A stretch of 64,000 nt of DNA, from positions 2,140,424 to 2,204,423 of the forward strand of contig JAHBUP010000001.1 in the NCBI GenBank assembly GCA_019638015.1, in the 5' to 3' direction. Of the stretch, positions 44,412 through 53,534 are shown piece by piece. The notes under the pieces were generated by a model. The model saw nothing but the letters and a program-made list of their open reading frames with translations, had not been told where the DNA came from and made no database searches. How positions within the stretch are numbered: the first letter of the stretch is position 1; each line of letters opens with the position of its first letter. The translations under genes were made by a program, and so were the position numbers. This DNA is from Melioribacteraceae bacterium (lineage in GTDB: Bacteria > Bacteroidota > Ignavibacteria > Ignavibacteriales > Melioribacteraceae).

Positions 44412-46744
44412 TTAAACTCCACTATGGTAATTCCTTCTCCTCCATATTCGATATCGGCATAATAATAATTTTTAATATGAGGAAAAGTTTTTAGTATTGA
44501 ATGAACAATCTGCTTTAATACTCCGGTTCCTTTTCCATGCAAAATTTCAACCCGGTCAATCGAATTTATCAAAGCTCCATCGAGAAATTTTAGTACTTCA
44601 AACTCTGCCTCATCCCCCCTCATACCTCTTAAATCAAGCCGGTAGTTAATTGCTTCTGATTGATAATTTAACGATGAGCGATTTAATATTTTTTCGTCAT
44701 TCTTTTTAGCTGAAATCAAATCGGATAATTTTACTGTTAATTTTATGGAGCCAACGCTGAGAACCGCTTTATTTTTAGATTGATTTACTTCCGAAATTAC
44801 ACCTACGGTACTTGTATCTTTAACCGCTGCATAATCACCTTCTTTAAAAACAGTTTCAGGTTCTAACTTAACATCATCAATCAAACTCTTTGTTTGTTTT
44901 TTTAACTCATCTATTTTAATTTTTTCTTCACGAATGACTTCTTTTTTCGCATTTGATTCTTTTATGTTTTTAATGGCGTCTTCTATCTGGCGATTTACAT
45001 CTTTCAATAATAAATTGGCTTTTGATTTAGCGTCCAATAAAATTTCTTTTTTTTGATTTTCAAGTTTTTCAATCTTTTCTTGATAAAGATTTGCCAGACT
45101 TTTTAATCTCAAATTTTCAATTTCGGCTTTATTAAGCTGTTCTCTCAGAGTTTTGGATTTCTTTTCCAAACTTACCAAGAAATCTTCAACCTTAGTTTTA
45201 TCCGAATCGAGATGTTCCTTTGCTAATAATATAAATTCTTCATTAAAACCAATACGGTTCGCAACTTCAAAAGCATAACTTGAACCTGGCATTCCTTGAT
45301 TGAATTTATAAGTTGGTTTTAACTCAACCGTGTTAAATTCCATCGACGCGTTCTGGAAACCTTCTGAATTATGAGCAAGAACTTTCAGATTACCGTGATG
45401 AGTGGTTGCTATAGTTCTTGCTCTTTTATTATAAAGCGAAATTAGAATACCCGCCGCTAATGCCGAACCTTCTGAAGGATCAGTTCCAGTCCCAATTTCA
45501 TCTAGTAGGACAAGCGATTTATCATCAACCTCATTCAATATATTTTTAATATTTTTCAGATGTGAACTGAAAGTACTCAAATCGTCTTCAATGGATTGAT
45601 CATCTCCAATATCAACTAATACCTTTTCAAATAAATGGAAATTTGAATCTGGATGCACAGGAATGGGAATACATGATTGCGCCATACAAACTAATAAACC
45701 GGCAGTTTTTATTGTTACAGTTTTTCCACCAGCATTTGGACCCGTAATAAGCACCACATATTCTGAATCCATAGTGATATTCATAGGCACAGTTTTGTTG
45801 AACCCTATTCTGCTCAATAAAAGCGGATGCCTCGCGTCCATCAAAACAAATGGTTTCTTTTCATTAAATGATGGGTTAGAGCCAATAATTTCAATTGCAT
45901 ATTTTGCACGGGCAAATAGTGAATCAATTTCAGCCAAAGACCGCAAAGATGATTTCAACTGTTCACTTACCAACCCAATTCTTTCAGTTATATCTCTTAA
46001 TATTTTCTCTATCTCCCTTTTCTCAGCGAATGATAAAGAGAGAATATCATTATTCAGTTCTAAAGTTTCTTCGGGTTCAATATATACTGTCTGACCCGTT
46101 GATGACTCTGAATGAATAAACCCTTTTACATGTCTTTTATGTTCTGCCTTAACCGGTAGTACTATTCTACCATCTCTTAATGTTAAGTATTCTTCTTGTA
46201 CAAGATAAGAATCGCTCAATGATTTCAGCATTTTTTGAACAACTTTACGTAAGAGCGCCTCTTTCTCACGGATATCAATTCTTATCTGCCTTAGTTTAGG
46301 GCTCGCGTCATCCCTAACATCCCCGGTTTCAGTGAATACTTTCCCAATCTGATGTTCAAAAACTTTATCTATAAAAAGGTTTTGAGTTAATCCATCAAAT
46401 TCCTTCGCTTCATTTTTTTGAAGAAACTGAAACATTTTTCTGGAAGATTCTGCAAGATTTAAGACTGCCAGTATTTCCTTAATGGTTAATATCGTGCCTA
46501 GCACTCTGCTTTTTGAAAGCGCCTCAAATAAATTTGGGAGGTAGCCAAGAGGGTAATCATCAGTCTTAATTAAGATTTCTCTTGCGGAATTGAGCCGTGA
46601 CGAGTTTATCCTTATAATCTCATGATCAGTCAATGGAAAAATATTTGTTATCAATTCCCTTCCGGGTTCAGTAATACAATACTTTTCAATTAAAGCGATA
46701 ACTTTTTTGAATTCTAATTTATCAAGTACATTTTGAGTAATCAT
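44408..46744 (-). CDS. mutS2: Endonuclease MutS2
   Basis: 778 residues. Central MutS-like ATPase: Walker A ITGPNAGGKTVTIKTAG (about 334-350), LLDEIGTGTDPSEG and ATTHHGNLK. A long coiled coil follows (about 510-640) and a C-terminal Smr domain with LDLRGMRGDEAEFEV and LHGKGTGVL. MutS2 in other bacteria blocks recombination or splits collided ribosomes, the Smr part being the nuclease. It overlaps cvpA and accC by 4 bases each. Confidence 0.94.
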   Translation of the reverse strand: MITQNVLDKLEFKKVIALIEKYCITEPGRELITNIFPLTDHEIIRINSSRLNSAREILIKTDDYPLGYLPNLFEALSKSRVLGTILTIKEILAVLNLAESSRKMFQFLQKNEAKEFDGLTQNLFIDKVFEHQIGKVFTETGDVRDDASPKLRQIRIDIREKEALLRKVVQKMLKSLSDSYLVQEEYLTLRDGRIVLPVKAEHKRHVKGFIHSESSTGQTVYIEPEETLELNNDILSLSFAEKREIEKILRDITERIGLVSEQLKSSLRSLAEIDSLFARAKYAIEIIGSNPSFNEKKPFVLMDARHPLLLSRIGFNKTVPMNITMDSEYVVLITGPNAGGKTVTIKTAGLLVCMAQSCIPIPVHPDSNFHLFEKVLVDIGDDQSIEDDLSTFSSHLKNIKNILNEVDDKSLVLLDEIGTGTDPSEGSALAAGILISLYNKRARTIATTHHGNLKVLAHNSEGFQNASMEFNTVELKPTYKFNQGMPGSSYAFEVANRIGFNEEFILLAKEHLDSDKTKVEDFLVSLEKKSKTLREQLNKAEIENLRLKSLANLYQEKIEKLENQKKEILLDAKSKANLLLKDVNRQIEDAIKNIKESNAKKEVIREEKIKIDELKKQTKSLIDDVKLEPETVFKEGDYAAVKDTSTVGVISEVNQSKNKAVLSVGSIKLTVKLSDLISAKKNDEKILNRSSLNYQSEAINYRLDLRGMRGDEAEFEVLKFLDGALINSIDRVEILHGKGTGVLKQIVHSILKTFPHIKNYYYADIEYGGEGITIVEFK

Positions 46745-47295
46745 GGTTTTGTTATGTTTGTATCGATCTCAATATTATTTTTTATATCCTCATCAAAGAT
46801 GTAATCTTTAATATAATCTGTAGCTTTAGATCTATGCCCAATAATAAAATCGAATGAAACCGGGATAATTTCCGAGAATGAATTATATAATGCAGAATCT
46901 TTTCTGTTTTGATCATTAGGAAATCCAAAAATATTGAGCATCAAAAAGAGTCCCGAAATAAAAAAGGAGATTTGAATTACTCCAATAACCCCGCCAATAA
47001 ATTGGTTGATAAATCGGTTTACTTTATCTAAAGGATGAATTAATCTTTTCAAAATCGCGGCAATCAGAACCACCACAACAAATATCATTATGCCGGAGAC
47101 AATTATGGCCAATGATTCGTCATTATTAAAAAATAATGTGAAATATTTTCCAGCCGTGCCAGCAAATTCAAATGCGAGTACAATGCCTAAAATTAATCCG
47201 ATTAAACCAATAATTTTCCTCACCAGACCATCTCTAAAACCGAGTAAAAATCCAACAATAAGGAACAATATGATTATGTAATCGATATAGTTCAA
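46741..47295 (-). CDS. cvpA: CvpA-family membrane protein
   Basis: 184 residues with about four membrane helices. The start MNYIDYIIILFLIVGFLLGFRDGLVRKIIGLIG is the CvpA pattern, and HPLDKVNRFINQFIGGVIGV repeats the family motif. Members affect colicin V production, bile resistance or biofilms; the mechanism is unclear. The TTG start overlaps the yqeY stop (TTGA). cvpA-mutS2 adjacency is also common in Firmicutes. Confidence 0.85.
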   Translation of the reverse strand: MNYIDYIIILFLIVGFLLGFRDGLVRKIIGLIGLILGIVLAFEFAGTAGKYFTLFFNNDESLAIIVSGIMIFVVVVLIAAILKRLIHPLDKVNRFINQFIGGVIGVIQISFFISGLFLMLNIFGFPNDQNRKDSALYNSFSEIIPVSFDFIIGHRSKATDYIKDYIFDEDIKNNIEIDTNITKP

Positions 47296-47744
47296 GAATT
47301 GCCTAGATACTTTTCAACAATCTCTTTAATTATTTTTCCATCCGCTTTACCTTTCAAGCTTTTAGCGGCAAGAGGCATTAATTTCGGGAAATCTCCTTTT
47401 GAAGCCGCTCCTATTTCCAAAGCAAGTTTCTTAACTTCTTCGTAAAGTTCATCATGAGATAACTGTTTAGGTAGAAATTCTTCTATTATCTTCAATTCAA
47501 TTTCTTCCTTCTCGGCAAGTTCAGTTCTCCCGGCATTACGAAACTGTTCGGCGGCTTCTTTTCTTTTTTTAGCCGCGGTAGTGAGCATTTTGATTTCTTC
47601 TTCACTGTTAAGCTCTTTGCCTGCACCGCTTTTTTCGAATTCCAAAATTAATGCGCGGATAGATCTGATTGTTTCGAGGCGGATTTTATCTCCGCTTTTC
47701 ATAGATTCTTTTAGATCATTATTAATTTTTTCTCTTAAGTCCAT
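47292..47744 (-). CDS. GatB/YqeY-domain protein
   Basis: 150 residues, the normal YqeY length. It shows LREKINNDLKESMKSGDKIRLETIRSIRALI and AKKRKEAAEQFRNAGRTELAEKEEIELKIIEEFLPKQLS, then GDFPKLMPLAAKSLKGKADGKII. It resembles the tRNA-binding tail of GatB; the function is unproven. It is the first gene of the overlapping yqeY-cvpA-mutS2-accC-carrier chain, just after the exbD terminator. Confidence 0.9.
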   Translation of the reverse strand: MDLREKINNDLKESMKSGDKIRLETIRSIRALILEFEKSGAGKELNSEEEIKMLTTAAKKRKEAAEQFRNAGRTELAEKEEIELKIIEEFLPKQLSHDELYEEVKKLALEIGAASKGDFPKLMPLAAKSLKGKADGKIIKEIVEKYLGNS

Positions 47745-47752
47745 AATTCCCT

Positions 47753-47790
47753 CAAAAAAAAAGGCAGGCCATTCATGAATAACCTGCCTT
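47753..47790 (-). terminator. Intrinsic terminator after exbD
   Basis: On the minus strand AAGGCAGG pairs with CCTGCCTT, with a partly self-pairing 14-base loop, and runs into nine T. It closes the exbB-exbD-exbD unit before yqeY. Confidence 0.88.
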
Positions 47791-47810
47791 CAATAAAACA
47801 AATAATTTAA

Positions 47811-48224
47811 TTATACTTTTAACATCGTAGAATAATTAATTCTTAAACATGATGCTTTTCTAAGTTCTTGTTGAATATCAGTAACTATTCCCATCTCTGA
47901 GCCTTTATCTACTCTTAATGAAACAATTACTTGCGGAATCTGAACTCTTTTAGCATACATAATTTTTTGAATATCTTCTAGTTTTGTTATAGCATCATTA
48001 ACTTGAATTTTATTATCTCTACCTACATAAACATAAGATACCAAGCGTTTATTCTCTATCTTTTCAATAGCTTTAGCTTCGGGTAACCGAAAACTTACTA
48101 AAACTTCAACTTCTCTTAAAGTTGTAGTAACCATGAAGAAAAGTAGCAGAATAAATACGATATCCGACATTGACGCAGTTGGTATAGTAGGTTTAGCTGT
48201 CGCTCTCTTTTTTTGGAATGTCAT
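47811..48224 (-). CDS. exbD: ExbD/TolR-family protein (second of two)
   Basis: 137 residues: basic N-terminus, one membrane helix with the proton-path Asp in SMSDIVFILLLFFMVTT (about 18-34), and a periplasmic domain ending VVSLRVDKGSEMGIVTDIQQELRKA. It works with ExbB and usually TonB to pass proton-motive energy to outer-membrane receptors. It follows the longer ExbD by 14 bases. Confidence 0.9.
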   Translation of the reverse strand: MTFQKKRATAKPTIPTASMSDIVFILLLFFMVTTTLREVEVLVSFRLPEAKAIEKIENKRLVSYVYVGRDNKIQVNDAITKLEDIQKIMYAKRVQIPQVIVSLRVDKGSEMGIVTDIQQELRKASCLRINYSTMLKV

Positions 48225-48238
48225 TATCTATCCTCAAC

Positions 48239-48784
48239 TTACTTTTTAATTTCTTCAGGTTCAGCAATACTTATAATTATAGGGAATTTTTCTCTAATGT
48301 CTTTCATTTCTTCACTTTTTTCATCGAGATCGGTAAGCTTTCTAGCATATTTATTCATCGCATAATCTCTTCTCGACTCGAAATATGCTTCCTTAATCTG
48401 ATCCAGTGCTTGTATATACAAGTTATAATTTGTTTTTCTATCCGTCTTAACAGAAACTACTAATTTCTTATTGAGCGGTTCATTCATCTTACTTTCTATT
48501 CTCGGTCTTAGAGTCTTGGCGATCTGTGGTATTGCTATAACTTCATTATTTAACAGAACATCACCATTTTCATTTATGAGCACAGCTGCAAGTCTATCTT
48601 TAGAGATTGGAACTGTTTCTTGCTCACTTGGTGGCACATATTCTGGAAGTGTTAGACCAATACCTGTATCAACGTCAATAACAGTTGAGACTAAAAAGAA
48701 TAATAAAAGCAAGAACGAAATATCCGACATTGATGATGTTGGAATTTCAGGCTCAGACCTTTTTTTCTTTTTTATATTAACCAT
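48239..48784 (-). CDS. exbD: ExbD/TolR-family protein (first of two, longer)
   Basis: 181 residues. N-terminal cytosolic KKKKRSEPEIPTSSMSDISFLLLLFFLVSTVID holds the membrane helix with its conserved Asp. The periplasmic part is longer than in its neighbour, with an extra C-terminal charged helix (about 140-181). It is paired with a second ExbD and ExbB, an ExbB-ExbD-ExbD arrangement frequent in Bacteroidota-like bacteria. No TonB gene is in the window. Confidence 0.88.
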   Translation of the reverse strand: MVNIKKKKRSEPEIPTSSMSDISFLLLLFFLVSTVIDVDTGIGLTLPEYVPPSEQETVPISKDRLAAVLINENGDVLLNNEVIAIPQIAKTLRPRIESKMNEPLNKKLVVSVKTDRKTNYNLYIQALDQIKEAYFESRRDYAMNKYARKLTDLDEKSEEMKDIREKFPIIISIAEPEEIKK

Positions 48785-48814
48785 GTTTTATCTCAATATT
48801 TAGAATGTTTAGAA

Positions 48815-49492
48815 TTATTTTTTCTTCATTTCATAGAGAGAATCTATCAATTCGATGGAGCTTTCTTCCATGTCTGCAATAATTCTATCAATTTTAGATA
48901 CAAAGAAGTTATATAAGGTTTGAAGAATCATAGCAACTATAAGACCAAACAATGTAGTTAACAAAGCTACAGAGATACCGCCTGCAACGATTGATGGAGA
49001 AATTTGAGCGGCTTCCTTAATAGCGTCGAAAGCTTCAATCATACCCTGTACTGTACCGGTAAAACCAAGCATCGGAGCCAAAGAGATACATGTGTTAATC
49101 CAAATTAAACCTCTTTCAAGAAATCCCATTTCAATTGCGCCATAAGCCATAATTGCTTTTTCTGAAGCTTCAAGACCTTCATCAGCTCTTAAAAGACCAG
49201 CATGAAAAACTGATGCGATTGAACCGCGTGTGTTTTCGCACAATTTGATAGCTTCTGGAATACCACCTTTTGACAAAGTATCTTTAATCTGAACAATGAA
49301 CTTCTTTGTATTTAATGTAGCTCTTGAAAGTGACCAAAATCTTTCAATAGAAAAAGCAAGACCAATAACTAAACATGCAAGAATTGGCCACATGAACCCG
49401 CCACCTTCAATAAATTTTGTTTGCAAATAGGTTGCAAATCCAGTGTCTTGTGCTTGCGCTAATACAAACCCAATGTTAGCTGTAATTTCCAT
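48815..49492 (-). CDS. exbB: ExbB/TolQ/MotA-type proton channel protein
   Basis: 225 residues with three membrane helices (about 30-48, 133-152, 168-195). The C-terminal MotA/TolQ/ExbB part shows ERGLIWINTCISLAPMLGFTGTVQGMIEAFDAI and AGGISVALLTTLFGLIVAMI. It forms the pentameric proton channel around an ExbD dimer. It has a strong GGAGGA ribosome site and a promoter upstream, and leads the exbB-exbD-exbD unit. Confidence 0.92.
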   Translation of the reverse strand: MEITANIGFVLAQAQDTGFATYLQTKFIEGGGFMWPILACLVIGLAFSIERFWSLSRATLNTKKFIVQIKDTLSKGGIPEAIKLCENTRGSIASVFHAGLLRADEGLEASEKAIMAYGAIEMGFLERGLIWINTCISLAPMLGFTGTVQGMIEAFDAIKEAAQISPSIVAGGISVALLTTLFGLIVAMILQTLYNFFVSKIDRIIADMEESSIELIDSLYEMKKK

Positions 49493-49563
49493 ACAGGATT
49501 TCCTCCGATGTTTTTATTTTGTTTTTGAATTAAAATTTCACTTTGTGCGAAAATTAAGTTGTT

Positions 49564-49594
49564 CAACAATAAATATAATGGGCAAAAATGTCAA
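49564..49594 (-). promoter_or_regulatory. Putative promoter of exbB-exbD-exbD
   Basis: On the minus strand TTGACA, 17 bases, TATTGT; as TTG-N20-TATTGTTG it also fits the Bacteroidota layout. It lies about 72 bases before the start. The 155-base gap also holds a short palindrome (TTGTT-C-AACAA) over the downstream box and the GGAGGA site. Confidence 0.55.
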
Positions 49595-49647
49595 TAAATA
49601 ATTTAATGCATCTATTTGGTTATTATTTAAATTATTAATCATTCTTG

Positions 49648-50664
49648 CTAATTAAAATAAAATTTTGCTCCAATCGGGAAATGATCACTATACCCGCCAA
49701 CATACTCATTGCCTCTATATGTTGGTTTTGGACCGTTTTTGCGGCTTCCCTCTTTTTCAATCATAAAAAATGGTTTTATAATTGAAAATGAATCACACTC
49801 ATATTCTAAATTTGCCCCATCAAGAAAATTTTGTGAAACTATAATTTGATCAATCATATCCCATGAGCTTTGAAATAGGTAAGATCCTTCGTCATTCTTA
49901 TATTTTTTATATGAAAGATTTAGCAATGCTTCCTGTGCCGGAATTGAGCATGGAAAATCTTTTGCCCCTAAAATATTTTCTATCGACGTATTACTTGGTT
50001 CATCATTAAAATCCCCTAATATTATTGAATAAGCTCCACCCTCTAAATTGTTTAGATATTCTTTTAATGTTTTTGCTGTTTCAATTCTGTTAGGCTCCGA
50101 TGTCTTTACACCTCCCCTTCTAGAAGACCAATGATTCACAAACACGTTTAATTCTGTTTTGCTGTTTTTATGCATTAGCTTAACATGAAGTATGTCACGT
50201 GTTGGGGATTTACTGGGCAAACTTATTTTTATTGGTATGATTTCAACAATATCAAAAACATTTCTATCATATAATAAGCAAACATCAATGCCTCTTTCAT
50301 CCGGTGAATCTCTGTGCGCAATTATATAATCTCGGTCCTTAAAATTATAAGAAAGGGATTTAAGCACATTAATATTCTCAACTTCCTGTAATGCTATAAT
50401 ATCGGGCCCGCATCCCTCATTCATATAATTAATAACCTTCGTTATATTCTCTAACTTTGTTTCGAAACGACTTTCATTCCAGTCTTTTGCCGTGCCGGGT
50501 AAAAATTCTTGATCATTAATTAGTGGATCGTCCACTGTATCGAAAAGATTCTCTACATTCCAAGTAACTACATAAAAGCTCTCTTTCCCATTTTGTTGAC
50601 AATATGAGGAAGAAATCATTAGCATAAACATTAGAAAGGTTATTGATATTTTATTCACTTTCAT
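49648..50664 (-). CDS. Secreted endonuclease/exonuclease/phosphatase-family protein
   Basis: 338 residues with a signal peptide (1-22). The EEP fold is clear: VVTWNVENLFDTVDDP, ALQEVEN with the metal-binding Glu, HRDSPDERGIDVCLLYD, VNHWSSRRGG, LGDFNDEPS, and the final GYSDHFPIGAKF with catalytic Asp-His. It could hydrolyse DNA, RNA or phospholipid head groups outside the cytoplasm. It is divergent from polA, with an inverted repeat between them. Confidence 0.88.
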   Translation of the reverse strand: MKVNKISITFLMFMLMISSSYCQQNGKESFYVVTWNVENLFDTVDDPLINDQEFLPGTAKDWNESRFETKLENITKVINYMNEGCGPDIIALQEVENINVLKSLSYNFKDRDYIIAHRDSPDERGIDVCLLYDRNVFDIVEIIPIKISLPSKSPTRDILHVKLMHKNSKTELNVFVNHWSSRRGGVKTSEPNRIETAKTLKEYLNNLEGGAYSIILGDFNDEPSNTSIENILGAKDFPCSIPAQEALLNLSYKKYKNDEGSYLFQSSWDMIDQIIVSQNFLDGANLEYECDSFSIIKPFFMIEKEGSRKNGPKPTYRGNEYVGGYSDHFPIGAKFYFN

Positions 50665-50695
50665 TTTTCCCGATGTGGTTAATGATAAAATAGAT

Positions 50696-50721
50696 TAATA
50701 TCTTATAGCACAAAGATATTA
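50696..50721. repeat. 9-base inverted repeat between divergent genes
   Basis: TAATATCTT and AAGATATTA are separated by eight bases, in the 74-base gap between the exported phosphodiesterase gene and polA. On the minus strand the right arm overlaps TATCTTTG (50711-50718), an exact -7 type box, though no TTTG stands at the right distance. It may be an operator. Confidence 0.4.
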
Positions 50722-50738
50722 TAAAATTTAGGAATAGA

Positions 50739-53534
50739 ATGACAAATTCTTCAATAAAAATATTTACAATTATAGATGCCATGGCAATTGCCTATAAAGG
50801 TTATTACGCATTTATCTCCCGCCCTTTAAAGACAAACAAAGGAGAACCGACGTCTGCGGTATTTGGTTTTATTAATCAATTATTCAAGATTATTGAGGAT
50901 ACAAAACCTAATTATCTAGCAGTAGCCTTCGATTCCAAGGAAAAGACATTTAGGCATGAAAAATATGAGAATTATAAATCATCCCGTGAAGAGATGCCGG
51001 AGGATTTAATCCCTCAAATAGCAAGGATAAAAGAGGTGATCGAAGCTTTCAACATCCCCGTTTATATCGCTCCTGGGTACGAGGCTGATGATATTATTGG
51101 CACAGCAGTTAAACTTGCCGAGAAAAAAGGTTTTCTCTCATATGCTATAACTCCCGATAAAGATTATGTTCAACTAATTACAGATAAGATAAAAGTTATT
51201 AAGCCAGGTAAATCAACAGATGAAATTGTGTTGATTGATGAAGAGAAAGTGATCGCAGAATATGGATTTGAACCAAAGTATATGATTGACTATCTCTCAT
51301 TAGTGGGTGATTCATCGGATGATATTCCGGGAGTTGCGGGCATTGGTCCTAAAACCGCCGTTCCACTTATAAAATCTTTTGGAATACTTGAGAACATTTA
51401 TAAGAACATTGACCAGATTGAAAAAGATTCTCTTAGAAACAAATTAACAGAGAATAAAGAAAATGCTTTTTTATCTAAGGAATTAGCAACTATAAAATGT
51501 GATGTACCAATAGATATTAATTTTGAAGAAGCAAAGTTTACTCCCCCCGATTTCAATAAATTATTTAGATTATTCGAAGAACTAGAATTTAAATCGTTTC
51601 CTAATAAATTGAAGAAAATTTACCTCGGTGAAGAGCAGAAAGAAGAAAAAGAAGTTACGCCCTCAACAATTCAATCAACTGAAAAAGTGATTGATAAGTT
51701 TGATAACACCAAAGTTCGCTACAAATTAATATCAGAAAAAAAGGAAGCATCTGCACTTGCTCAAAAACTGCTAGAATCTGATTACTTTGTGTTTGATACT
51801 GAAACTGATTCACTTGATACTAAGACAGTTAACCTCGCCGGTGTATCCTTCGCTATGAAAAAGGGAGAAGCATTTTTTGTGGCGGTTAATCCCTTCATTG
51901 AATCTGAATCACTATTTTCTTTGGATTTATCCGATAGATTGCCTCTTAATGATTTTATTGAAATTTTTAAACCAGTATTTGAATCGGAAAAGTCAAAAAA
52001 GATATGCCAGAATGGGAAATACGATATTGGTGTTTTACGAAGATATGACTTAACAGTAAACAATTTTTATTTTGATACCATGCTGGCTAGTTATGTTATC
52101 GATCCGGATGAAAAACATGGCATGGATGATTTGGCGGCTAAGTATCTTAATTATACACCTATCCCATTATCTGAATTAATTGGAGCGAAAAAGAATCCAG
52201 AAAAAATATTTGAGGTCGATACAAAAAGATTGACTGATTATTCTGCCGAAGACGCAGACGTTACTCTGGCATTATATCAAGTTCTCGATAAAATCTTAGA
52301 AAAAGAAAAATTAAGTAATGTTGCATACAACATAGAATTTCCTCTTGCTCCGGTTTTGGAAGATATGGAGAGAACCGGAATTAGAATAGATGTTGAAAGT
52401 TTGAATGCATTCAGCGGCGAACTTCAAATAATGATTGAGAATTACACCTCTGAAATTTTCAGACTTTCTGGTGAGAATTTTAATATCAACTCAACAAAGC
52501 AACTTCAAATAGTACTATTCGAAAAATTACAGTTACCAATAACTAAAAAAACTAAAACTGGTTATTCCACCGATGCTCGTTCGCTAGAATCATTAAAAGG
52601 TACACATGAAGTTATTGATTATCTATTAAATTACCGCCAAATAACAAAATTGAAATCTACCTACGCTGACGCTCTTCCAAATTTAATTCATCCAGATACG
52701 GGCAGAATACATACCACATATAATCAAGCAGCTGTATCAACTGGAAGATTATCAAGTATAGACCCAAATCTTCAAAATATTCCCATCCGCTCAGAATTGG
52801 GAAAAGAGATAAGGAAGGCTTTCGTTCCAAGGGATAAAGATCACGTTATTGTTTCGGCTGATTACAGTCAAATTGAGTTGAGAATAATGGCAAGTATATG
52901 TGAAGACCCTACACTAATGAAAGCATTCATTAACGGTGAAGATATTCATAAAAGTACAGCGGCTTTAGTATTTCAAGTACCATTGGATGAAGTAACGCCT
53001 GATATGAGACGCAAAGCCAAAGAAGTAAATTTTGGGATTCTTTATGGGCTTGGACCTTTTGGTTTAAAGTCTCGTTTAGGAATAACTCAAACACACGCTA
53101 AAGAAATAATTGATAAGTATTTTTTATCATTCTCGAATGTTAAAAAATTTATGAATGACTCTATAAAGCAAGCGCAAAAACTGGGTTATGCGGAGACGCT
53201 TTCAGGCAGACGGAGATATCTCCCCAATATCAATAGCAGCAATCGTGTAATTAAACAGTTTGAAGAGAGAGTTGCGATAAATATGCCTATTCAAGGAACA
53301 GCTGCAGATATGATAAAACTCGCTATGATTAAAATTTATGATGAGTTCAAGAAACGAAAACTAAAAAGTAAAATGGTCCTACAAGTGCATGATGAACTTG
53401 TTTTCGATGTTCACAAACCGGAATTGGTTGAGGTCACTTCATTAGTTAAAAAAGAAATGGAAAATGCTTTCTTATTGAAAATACCGGTAGTGGCTGAAAC
53501 TGGAGTTGGTGATAATTGGCTCGATGCACATTAA
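50739..53534 (+). CDS. polA: DNA polymerase I
   Basis: 931 residues, three domains: 5'-nuclease (1-290; YKSSREEMP, GYEADDIIGTAV, DYLSLVGDSSDDIPGV), 3'-5' exonuclease (about 330-520; D353-T-E355, NGKYDIGVLRR, YSAEDADVTL), and polymerase (motif A SADYSQIELRI, motif B RRKAKEVNFGILYG, motif C LQVHDELVFD). The exonuclease acidic residues are kept, so proofreading should be active, unlike in many thermophile and Gram-positive homologues. It is alone on the plus strand and its TAA abuts the stop of the convergent 191-residue gene. Confidence 0.96.
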   Translation: MTNSSIKIFTIIDAMAIAYKGYYAFISRPLKTNKGEPTSAVFGFINQLFKIIEDTKPNYLAVAFDSKEKTFRHEKYENYKSSREEMPEDLIPQIARIKEVIEAFNIPVYIAPGYEADDIIGTAVKLAEKKGFLSYAITPDKDYVQLITDKIKVIKPGKSTDEIVLIDEEKVIAEYGFEPKYMIDYLSLVGDSSDDIPGVAGIGPKTAVPLIKSFGILENIYKNIDQIEKDSLRNKLTENKENAFLSKELATIKCDVPIDINFEEAKFTPPDFNKLFRLFEELEFKSFPNKLKKIYLGEEQKEEKEVTPSTIQSTEKVIDKFDNTKVRYKLISEKKEASALAQKLLESDYFVFDTETDSLDTKTVNLAGVSFAMKKGEAFFVAVNPFIESESLFSLDLSDRLPLNDFIEIFKPVFESEKSKKICQNGKYDIGVLRRYDLTVNNFYFDTMLASYVIDPDEKHGMDDLAAKYLNYTPIPLSELIGAKKNPEKIFEVDTKRLTDYSAEDADVTLALYQVLDKILEKEKLSNVAYNIEFPLAPVLEDMERTGIRIDVESLNAFSGELQIMIENYTSEIFRLSGENFNINSTKQLQIVLFEKLQLPITKKTKTGYSTDARSLESLKGTHEVIDYLLNYRQITKLKSTYADALPNLIHPDTGRIHTTYNQAAVSTGRLSSIDPNLQNIPIRSELGKEIRKAFVPRDKDHVIVSADYSQIELRIMASICEDPTLMKAFINGEDIHKSTAALVFQVPLDEVTPDMRRKAKEVNFGILYGLGPFGLKSRLGITQTHAKEIIDKYFLSFSNVKKFMNDSIKQAQKLGYAETLSGRRRYLPNINSSNRVIKQFEERVAINMPIQGTAADMIKLAMIKIYDEFKKRKLKSKMVLQVHDELVFDVHKPELVEVTSLVKKEMENAFLLKIPVVAETGVGDNWLDAH

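Noticed and set aside
45663..46094. Open frame of 143 codons antisense to mutS2
   Set aside because: It lies entirely inside a clear MutS2 coding region, has no Shine-Dalgarno site or recognisable domain, and reads like a reverse shadow.
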